A stretch of 64,000 nt of DNA from Rhodohalobacter sp. SW132 (GTDB lineage Bacteria > Bacteroidota > Rhodothermia > Balneolales > Balneolaceae): assembly GCF_003390325.1 (NCBI RefSeq), contig NZ_QUOK01000014.1:42423-106422 (forward strand), given 5' to 3'. The translations under genes and the position numbers were made by a program. Below the pieces are notes generated by a model, which saw nothing but the letters and a program-made list of their open reading frames with translations, searched no databases and was not told where the DNA came from. Below, one piece after another: positions 1 to 6,071 of the stretch (position 1 is its first letter; every line of letters starts with the position of its first letter).

Positions 1-1301
1 ATCTGCCGATCGCGCTGAGTCTGCTGGCGGTTTCCGATCAGATCAATACAGAGAAAATGCCGAAATCGCTCGTACTTGGCGAGCTGGCACTCGATGGAAA
101 ATTGCGTCCGGTAAAAGGTGTGCTGCCAATTGCGGTTGAAGCACGCAACCGGGGCATTGAGTACCTGATTGTTCCCAAAGCAAACGGCGCCGAGGCCGGC
201 GTTGTCGACGGAGTAGACGTGATGGCATTTGAATGCCTTGAAGATGTAATGCGCTGGTTTGATGACAGCTCAACACAAAGCCCCGTGCAGATCGATCCGG
301 AATCGCTGTTCCACCAGAATGGACAGCAGGAGATTCTCGATTTTGTGGATGTGCGCGGACAGGAAAATGTAAAACGTGCGCTGGAAGTAGCTGCCGCAGG
401 CGGACACAATGTTATTATGGTCGGTCCTCCCGGTTCCGGTAAAACGATGATGGCTCGGCGTCTTCCCACAATTTTACCTCCCCTCACACTCGATGAAGCA
501 CTTGAAACCACGAAAATTCATTCTGTAGCGGGGTTGTTGAAATCCGGCAAAGCGCTCGTTACAAATCGCCCGTTCCGGAGTCCCCATCACACGGTTTCTG
601 ATGTGGCACTGGTGGGAGGAGGAAGCATCCCCATGCCCGGCGAAATTTCGATGGCACACAACGGTGTCCTCTTTCTGGATGAACTGCCTGAATTCAAGCG
701 AAGTGCCCTGGAGGTAATGCGTCAGCCTCTTGAGGATGGATCGGTGAGTATTTCCCGGGCACGAATGAGCGTAAACTATCCGAGCCGAATTATGCTGATC
801 GCATCGATGAATCCATCTCCAACCGGCGACTGGCACGATCCCGATAACCCGGATAGCGCAACCGGAATCCAGATGCAGCGGTATCTTGGGAAAATCAGCG
901 GCCCGCTGCTCGACAGAATCGACCTGCATGTTGATGTTGACAAAGTTGGTTATGAAGAACTTTCATCTAAAGCAAAAGGAGAAACATCTGCCGATATCAG
1001 GCAGAGGGTGGTGGCAGCACGTGAAATTCAAAACCAGCGGTTTATGGGCGTGAAAGATGTATACTGTAACGCACAGATGAATACGAAACTGGCGCGCAAA
1101 ATCTGTCCGCTGGATGAGAGCAGTGAACAGATGCTGAAAAAAGCGATGAATTCACTGGGATTGTCGGCACGGGCGTACGACCGAATTTTGAAAGTATCAC
1201 GAACAATTGCTGATCTCGATTACTCTGAAATGATCCGTTCCAACCATATTGCCGAGGCGATACAGTACCGGAGTCTCGACCGCGAAGGATGGCTGGGATA
1301 G
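1..1301 (+). CDS. comM: ComM/YifB-type Mg-chelatase-like AAA+ ATPase, 5'-truncated by the window
   Basis: The reading frame is already open at base 3 and reads LPIALSLLAVSDQ before the first in-window ATG at 57, so the true start lies upstream. The visible part has the end of the N-terminal S5-fold/ChlI-like domain, then an AAA+ domain with Walker A (GPPGSGKT, bases 423-446) and Walker B (GVLFLDELPEF), and the C-terminal Mg-chelatase domain ending at a TAG. The family (about 500 residues) is cytoplasmic; characterised ComM proteins are hexameric helicases that promote branch migration during natural transformation. About 80 percent of the usual length is visible. The identification is firm; a role in transformation here is inferred from the family. 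Confidence 0.93.
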   Translation, partial: LPIALSLLAVSDQINTEKMPKSLVLGELALDGKLRPVKGVLPIAVEARNRGIEYLIVPKANGAEAGVVDGVDVMAFECLEDVMRWFDDSSTQSPVQIDPESLFHQNGQQEILDFVDVRGQENVKRALEVAAAGGHNVIMVGPPGSGKTMMARRLPTILPPLTLDEALETTKIHSVAGLLKSGKALVTNRPFRSPHHTVSDVALVGGGSIPMPGEISMAHNGVLFLDELPEFKRSALEVMRQPLEDGSVSISRARMSVNYPSRIMLIASMNPSPTGDWHDPDNPDSATGIQMQRYLGKISGPLLDRIDLHVDVDKVGYEELSSKAKGETSADIRQRVVAAREIQNQRFMGVKDVYCNAQMNTKLARKICPLDESSEQMLKKAMNSLGLSARAYDRILKVSRTIADLDYSEMIRSNHIAEAIQYRSLDREGWLG

Positions 1302-1374
1302 TACGCAGCATAATACCGCGAATGGGGGATCGCTAAAATCGGAACAAACCGCTGAGTTCGTGGTTTGACCTATT

Positions 1375-1467
1375 ATGAGAGATCAGCCAACATATGAAAA
1401 ACAGAACTGGGATTGGGTTTTTGCCCTGCCGTTCATCATCATGATTCTATATCTGATGCTGGGATAA
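1375..1467 (+). CDS. Possible 30-residue single-span membrane peptide
   Basis: A short ORF too small for routine gene calling runs from an ATG at 1375 to a TAA. It encodes a polar start (MRDQPTYEKQNWDW) followed by one hydrophobic stretch (VFALPFIIMILYLMLG) that could span the membrane. It sits 73 nt after comM and 6 nt before the 3' end of the convergent SDR gene. There is no clear ribosome binding site, which is common in this group. The composition looks like a genuine tiny membrane protein, but only conservation in relatives could separate it from chance. Confidence 0.35.
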   Translation: MRDQPTYEKQNWDWVFALPFIIMILYLMLG

Positions 1468-1473
1468 CTGTAC

Positions 1474-2196
1474 TCAAATACGATCCAGAACCCAGTTGGG
1501 CGTAAGCTTAATCAGCCATGCAACAAGCCGCCAGCGTCGCGTAACGTACGAGTACGATTTTTTCTTCTCGATATCTTTTAACATCTGCTTCACCGCTTTT
1601 TTCGTCTCCCCAACCCAGAAAAGTCCTTTCTTTCCTTCGATCATCTCGCTCTCAACAAATCCCGGCTTCACATCCGTGATGGTAATATCTTCGCTGATAT
1701 TGTTACAACGCTGTCGATAAGCCTGCATGTAGGTAGAAATAAATGCTTTTGATGAACTGTACGGAGCAGCCCGGGATGATCCGAATAGAGATGCAATGGA
1801 AGAAACACCAACAATCTGACCGTGACCCTGTTTCCTGAAATATTGAAACGCTTCGCCAAATAACTGAACAAATCCGCTTACATTCACGTCGATCACTTTC
1901 TGTTCCATCGCGGTAATCGACGATGCTGGAAAGTTTGAAATCCCGGCGTTCAGCACGATCACATCCATGCCGCCCATCTGTTCAATCAATTTATTGAGCT
2001 GTATTTTTGCATCATCAAACTGAGTAACATCCATTTCGGCAAAGCTGAAATAGTTGCCCAACTCCTTTTTTAGATCCTCCAGGCGTTCCACCCGCCTGCC
2101 GGTTCCGCCCACATGATACTCCTTTTCAACACATTGCCGCGCGAGTTCTTCGCCAATTCCGGATGTAGCGCCGATAATGATTATTTTTTTTGACAT
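1474..2196 (-). CDS. Short-chain dehydrogenase/reductase (SDR)
   Basis: A 240-residue classical SDR, probably cytoplasmic and NAD(P)H dependent. The cofactor motif GATSGIGE lies at residues 9-16, the structural NAG at 83-85, the catalytic Ser near 133 and the YxxxK pair at Tyr146 and Lys150. The length is typical. The C-terminal third (RWRLVAWLIKLTPNWVLDRI) is basic and hydrophobic, as in SDRs that act on lipid-like substrates, but the substrate cannot be told from sequence. It is convergent with comM and stands alone; no operon partner is visible. Confidence 0.9.
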   Translation of the reverse strand: MSKKIIIIGATSGIGEELARQCVEKEYHVGGTGRRVERLEDLKKELGNYFSFAEMDVTQFDDAKIQLNKLIEQMGGMDVIVLNAGISNFPASSITAMEQKVIDVNVSGFVQLFGEAFQYFRKQGHGQIVGVSSIASLFGSSRAAPYSSSKAFISTYMQAYRQRCNNISEDITITDVKPGFVESEMIEGKKGLFWVGETKKAVKQMLKDIEKKKSYSYVTRRWRLVAWLIKLTPNWVLDRI

Positions 2197-2228
2197 ATGT
2201 ACAGATGCTTAGGCCTGAGCGGTAGAAA

Positions 2229-2425
2229 TTATAAGTTTTAACCTGAGTTCGATTGTTAAATTATGAATGTAAAAGTCCCCCTTAAAAAAGGGGGATTGAG
2301 GGGGATGTTCACCAAATCTTGGTAAAAACCAATGGACACCCCTCTAAATCTCCCCTTGTTAGGGGAGACTTCTTAATGGCTAATTCAAAAAGAGTATAAA
2401 TCGAACTCAGCTTTATAAGTTTTAA
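2229..2425. repeat. Intergenic element with terminal inverted repeats, flanked by a 13-bp direct repeat
   Basis: The element starts with ACCTGAGTTCGATT (2241-2254) and ends with the inverse AATCGAACTCAG (2399-2410). Inside are G-rich and C-rich runs (AAAGTCCCCCTT, GATTGAGGGGGATG). The 13-mer TTATAAGTTTTAA occurs exactly at 2229-2241 and again at 2413-2425, directly outside the ends, which looks like a target-site duplication. It encodes nothing. Related modules recur at 11769, 22986, 30904, 48735, 50927 and near 39880. It lies between the SDR start and the 3' end of the binding-protein gene. Confidence 0.7.
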
Positions 2426-2427
2426 GT

Positions 2428-3390
2428 TTATGAGCTGTAACGGATCCAGCCCGAATCGCGGTATGTATCTACAGAGTTGAAAAACTCCGGATGGAAAATA
2501 TGAGCCAGAATTTCTGCTGAGTCGGCCACCCTTGGACCGGGCCGGTTAAAATAGTGGTTTCCATCCAGAATGTAGACATTGCCTGTCCGTACAGCGCTTA
2601 GTTTTTGCCAGCCAGGTCTGGATTCGAGCGTTTGCATTTCGGAAAGGGTTCTGCTGATAGGATAACCGCACGGTAAAATTAAAAGGAAGTCGGGATTTAC
2701 CGCGCAAATTTTATTCCATTCGATAAACGGAGAGTGCTTACCGGCCGTGGCAAGTCTGTTTGTTCCGCCAGCGATCTCAATCAGTTCCGGAATCCAGTTT
2801 CCCCCCGTCATCAGCGGATCGATCCATTCAATGGCAACCACATCCGGTTTTGGGAGTGATCCCGTTCGTTCTCTCAACTTTGAAAACCGGGATTGAATCG
2901 ATTGAATAAGCTCTTCGCCTCTCTCCGGCACGCCAAGATGTCCGGCCACGATTTGAAATGATTCCAGCATAGAGTTCAGATCGATCGGCGAAGGGGAAAT
3001 GATATTGCAGTTTTTCCCAAGCTCCCGGCGCAGGGAATCAGACAGATCGGACAGCGAAACAGCACAGACTTCGCAGTGATCCTGTGTGAGAACAGCATCC
3101 GGTTTAATTTTCAGAAGTTTTTCATCATCCACTTCATAAATTGAGAGCGCCTGCTTGAGCAGTTCAGTTACCGATTGATGAATTTCTGCATTATCCTGAT
3201 CGGGAGAAACGTTATAACGGGGTGATGTGAGCACCGGTAAAGAAGTCACAGATTCAGGGAAATCACACTCATGAGAACGCCCGGAAAGACGGGATTCCAA
3301 ACCTAATGCACATACAAGTTCTGTTAATCCGGGAAGGAGTGATGCAATCGAATCCGGTGTTTTCAGGTTGCCGGAGTTTTTCTCTTTCAG
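2428..3390 (-). CDS. Cobalamin/siderophore-type ABC substrate-binding protein (BtuF-like), non-ATG start
   Basis: Belongs to the BtuF/FepB-type periplasmic-binding fold. Towards the C terminus it has the family hallmarks VNPDFLLILPCG and GNVYILDGNHYFNRPGPR. The first standard start is a TTG at 3300, but the frame is open further upstream and encodes SIASLLPGLTELVCALG, the typical N-terminal strand and helix of this family, so translation must begin earlier. The only plausible start is a CTG at 3388-3390 whose CTGA overlaps the stop codon of the upstream membrane-protein gene; no in-frame ATG or GTG exists. No signal peptide is visible, which is unusual for a binding protein; cytoplasmic relatives without signal peptides exist. 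The ligand is inferred, not shown. Confidence 0.82.
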   Translation of the reverse strand: MKEKNSGNLKTPDSIASLLPGLTELVCALGLESRLSGRSHECDFPESVTSLPVLTSPRYNVSPDQDNAEIHQSVTELLKQALSIYEVDDEKLLKIKPDAVLTQDHCEVCAVSLSDLSDSLRRELGKNCNIISPSPIDLNSMLESFQIVAGHLGVPERGEELIQSIQSRFSKLRERTGSLPKPDVVAIEWIDPLMTGGNWIPELIEIAGGTNRLATAGKHSPFIEWNKICAVNPDFLLILPCGYPISRTLSEMQTLESRPGWQKLSAVRTGNVYILDGNHYFNRPGPRVADSAEILAHIFHPEFFNSVDTYRDSGWIRYSS

Positions 3391-3944
3391 GCTTGAGCGA
3401 ATGATAATTCAGGATATTTCAGTTTCATAAACTCATATCCGCCGAAAAGGACACCACAGTAAACCAGGTTGCCGGCGAGCGTATAGTGAAAAAACGGAAT
3501 AGCTGCGGTATAGCAGAGAATTAAGCCCTCAAACGTGAGCGGATACATCGGGCTGGCGAGCCAGACTCCGAAGTTGCTGATCACATAAAAAATGACCGAT
3601 CCGCCAATTGCACCGCTAAGAACACGCGGAAGCGTAATTTTATCAAAAAGGTAAATACCGAGAATGACAATCATCGCAAATGCGCCATAGATATATAAAA
3701 AACCGGGAGTGAAGAGCGAAAAACCATCATAAAAAGCAGCATAAACAAAATTATTCAGGAAAAGATCACTAAGCCATAACGCAAGGATAGGAATGATAAA
3801 TGCCCACTTCTTTTTTGGGAAATATGCCGCTCCAAAAAGAGCAATTGCACCAAGCGGAGTGAAATTAGTAGCATGGGGCAGCAGCCGTGAAAGTGCTGCA
3901 AAGAGGATAAATCCGGCGATGATGTAAAATGCGTTCTTTTTCAT
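3387..3944 (-). CDS. DUF6580-type small integral membrane protein
   Basis: About 185 residues with five to six hydrophobic spans and the motif ATNFTPLGAIALFGAAYF near the N terminus, as in the DUF6580 family, whose layout resembles ECF-transporter S components. The ATG at 3942-3944 is preferred over the TTG at 3968 because it places a short basic MKKN before the first membrane span. Its stop codon overlaps the probable CTG start of the binding-protein gene, so the two are translationally linked. This pairing suggests uptake of a small ligand, possibly a corrinoid, but no riboswitch was seen upstream and the ligand is unknown. Confidence 0.75.
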   Translation of the reverse strand: MKKNAFYIIAGFILFAALSRLLPHATNFTPLGAIALFGAAYFPKKKWAFIIPILALWLSDLFLNNFVYAAFYDGFSLFTPGFLYIYGAFAMIVILGIYLFDKITLPRVLSGAIGGSVIFYVISNFGVWLASPMYPLTFEGLILCYTAAIPFFHYTLAGNLVYCGVLFGGYEFMKLKYPELSFAQA

Positions 3945-4056
3945 AAATAATCGTAGAGTTGAATTCAATAAGGTAAAATAACAGAATTTTAGGAAAAGTG
4001 TGGCTTCCTAATCAGTTAAATTCGGCAAAATTTTCTTAATGCCTTTTAAAAAGAGA

Positions 4057-4089
4057 TTGGACAAGCTCCACAATTTTAAGCTACTTTTG
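4057..4089 (+). promoter_or_regulatory. Candidate Bacteroidetes-type promoter for tyrA
   Basis: TTG at 4057-4059 and TACTTTTG at 4082-4089 match the FCB-group pattern TTTG...TAnnTTTG, with a 22-nt spacer that is slightly longer than usual. It lies about 85 nt upstream of the tyrA ATG and immediately before a hairpin. This is a pattern match only. Confidence 0.35.
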
Positions 4090-4097
4090 TGTCTGAC

Positions 4098-4136
4098 TGA
4101 AACGGGAATGGATGAACTCATTAAAAACCCGTTTCA
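4098..4136 (+). promoter_or_regulatory. Hairpin with T-rich tail in the tyrA leader (possible attenuator)
   Basis: TGAAACGGG (4098-4106) pairs perfectly with CCCGTTTCA (4128-4136), and the 3' arm is followed by TCTTTTTATT, as in an intrinsic terminator. The 21-nt loop contains an ATG (4108) opening a short frame, MDELIKNPFHLF and onward, that ends just before tyrA. Position and shape fit a transcription attenuator for an aromatic amino acid gene. It could instead be a 5' stabilising stem. Confidence 0.4.
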
Positions 4137-4172
4137 TCTTTTTATTAACCACGGATCTATCAACTAATAAAG

Positions 4173-5303
4173 ATGGCTAATAACTCCGATCTGACCGCAC
4201 AGCGGAAGCGAATTGACGAAATTGATCAGAAAATTCTGGATTTACTGAAAGAGCGCAACCATGTGTCGCGGGATGTAATTGAGTATAAAATTGAGAATCA
4301 GCTTCCGGTTTTTGTCGCCGCACGGGAAGAAGAAAAAACCGAACGGTTCAGGGATATGGCACGCAAACGGGATCTCGATCCTGATTGGGCTGAGGATTTT
4401 CTTCGGATGATTATGTCTGCATCGCGCGCGACACAGTCGACCAATACCTTTCCGCGCGCAACGGATGAGCCGAAAAAGATACTGTTCGTAGGCGGAGAAG
4501 GCGGCATGGGTGCGCTTTACCGGCAGGTTGCGGAACAGAGCGGCCATACCACCTACAGCATTGATAAGGGAAACTGGTATGAACTGGAGGAAATTGCCCC
4601 TGCACTCGATTTGGTAATCGTAACAGTGCCGATCAACGTTACGATTTCGGTGATTGAACGCCTTGGCGGCAGGCTGAGCGATCATACAATTCTGGCTGAT
4701 TTTACCAGCAATAAATCGGAGCCGCTCAAAGTGATGATGAACGCACACTGTGGTCCGGTTGTAGGACTCCATCCAATGCACGGCCCCGATGTGCCGAATC
4801 TTTCAAAGCAGCTGATGGTTTTCTGTGATGGGAGATCACCGGAAAAATCGCAATGGTTCAAGGAGCAGTGCCGGCTATGGGGTATGCGGATCATTGATGC
4901 CGAGCCGGATAACCACGATCACGTGATGAACCTGGTACAGGGACTGCGCCATTTTGTGGCCCTGCTGCACGGTTCATTCATGAAGGATTTTAACCTGAAT
5001 CCACATGAAATGCTTGAGTATTCAAGCCCCGTTTACCGGGCTGAATTGATGATGACAGGCCGGATTTTCGCTCAGGATGCTGAACTGTATGCCGATATTG
5101 TATTTGCCAATAAAGAGCGCCGCGAACTTCTGGTGCAGTTTTTTAACCACCACAAAAGCCTGATTGAAATGGTTGAAAAAGATGATAAACGCGGTTTTGT
5201 AAAAGAATTTGAAGCAGTCACCGATTATTTTGGACGATTTGCAACTCAGGCACTGAAAGAAAGCGGATACCTGATCAACCGGCTGGCAGACAGATTTTCA
5301 TGA
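4173..5303 (+). CDS. tyrA: Bifunctional chorismate mutase / prephenate dehydrogenase (T-protein)
   Basis: A 376-residue protein close in length to E. coli TyrA. Residues 1-90 form an AroQ-type chorismate mutase (AQRKRIDEIDQKILDLL). From about residue 100 comes the NAD-binding prephenate dehydrogenase domain with GGEGGMG at 107-113, followed by VGLHPMHGPD in the catalytic part. It converts chorismate to prephenate and oxidises that to 4-hydroxyphenylpyruvate for tyrosine synthesis in the cytoplasm. The gene is monocistronic, with its own leader hairpin upstream and tspO convergent downstream. The fusion is complete, with no missing motif seen. Confidence 0.95.
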   Translation: MANNSDLTAQRKRIDEIDQKILDLLKERNHVSRDVIEYKIENQLPVFVAAREEEKTERFRDMARKRDLDPDWAEDFLRMIMSASRATQSTNTFPRATDEPKKILFVGGEGGMGALYRQVAEQSGHTTYSIDKGNWYELEEIAPALDLVIVTVPINVTISVIERLGGRLSDHTILADFTSNKSEPLKVMMNAHCGPVVGLHPMHGPDVPNLSKQLMVFCDGRSPEKSQWFKEQCRLWGMRIIDAEPDNHDHVMNLVQGLRHFVALLHGSFMKDFNLNPHEMLEYSSPVYRAELMMTGRIFAQDAELYADIVFANKERRELLVQFFNHHKSLIEMVEKDDKRGFVKEFEAVTDYFGRFATQALKESGYLINRLADRFS

Positions 5304-5339
5304 TAGATATTAGATGTGAGATGAGAGATTTTAGAGTTT

Positions 5340-5367
5340 CACTTCTCACTTCTCACTTCTCACTTTT
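5340..5367. repeat. Short tandem repeat, CACTTCT x3 plus one variant
   Basis: Three exact 7-bp units CACTTCT followed by CACTTTT fill the gap between the convergent tyrA and tspO ends. The upstream GTGAGATGAGAG could pair loosely with the repeat and give a weak bidirectional terminator. Confidence 0.6.
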
Positions 5368-5369
5368 CA

Positions 5370-5864
5370 TCAGTTTATCATCCAAATAGTACCATTGAGA
5401 ACAGTTGCGAATGAAACCCACAGAATGTACGGCACCATCAGCCAGCCGGCCATTCTATCTTTTTGATAAAAAAGCCAGGTGGTATAGATAATGGCTGCGA
5501 GCAGCAGAATGATCTCAGCAAATGCAAGGCCGGGATTTTGAGCGTTAAAAAATAACTGCGACCAAAGGCCGTTCAGAAACAGCTGAATTCCGAAAAAGGA
5601 GAGTTCTTTTTTACTGCCTGAAAACCCATCAACCAGCCAGATTCGCCACGCTGCAAGGGCCATCAGGGTGTAAAGGAAGGTCCAGACCGGACCAAATAGC
5701 CATCCGGGAGGATTCCAGCTGGGCTTATTGAGCTGATCGTACCACTCCGATGAAGCAATTCCGGGAGATACCTGCGCCCCGGTCCATGCGACCCCGAAAC
5801 AGATTAAAATAAAGGTTATGAGAACTCCTGCCGATAAAAAACGGTGTCGGGTGCTGTTGTTCAT
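5370..5864 (-). CDS. tspO: TspO/MBR family membrane protein
   Basis: A 164-residue protein with five predicted membrane spans, the TspO architecture. It contains the family signatures LNKPSWNPPGWLFGPVWTF (around residues 45-64), LFLNGLWSQLFF and PYILWVSFATVLN. Bacterial TspO proteins bind porphyrins and are linked to tetrapyrrole or stress responses in the membrane. The length is usual and the start ATG is unambiguous. It stands alone, convergent with tyrA, so no pathway can be inferred from neighbours. Confidence 0.95.
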   Translation of the reverse strand: MNNSTRHRFLSAGVLITFILICFGVAWTGAQVSPGIASSEWYDQLNKPSWNPPGWLFGPVWTFLYTLMALAAWRIWLVDGFSGSKKELSFFGIQLFLNGLWSQLFFNAQNPGLAFAEIILLLAAIIYTTWLFYQKDRMAGWLMVPYILWVSFATVLNGTIWMIN

Positions 5865-6071
5865 ATTTCTTTGGACTTATATTCGTTTGTTCTGCAATAA
5901 GCATGATTTGAACTAATAAATCGGCTATATCATTTGATTAGGCATAAATTTGTCAATACGTGGTTTACCCCGATTAAATCGCAAATGGGTATTTCAACTG
6001 TACTAACCATGTTATTACAATAGAAAAAGTAAACCGTTTATGTGCCAAAAACTGAAGCGAAATATATCCAT

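Noticed and set aside
474..929. Minus-strand frame of 151 codons inside comM
   Set aside because: Antisense shadow of the well-supported comM frame, with no recognisable domain.
3945..4172. Cobalamin riboswitch upstream of the putative uptake pair
   Set aside because: No B12-box-like sequence or matching fold elements could be seen; the hairpin here faces tyrA.
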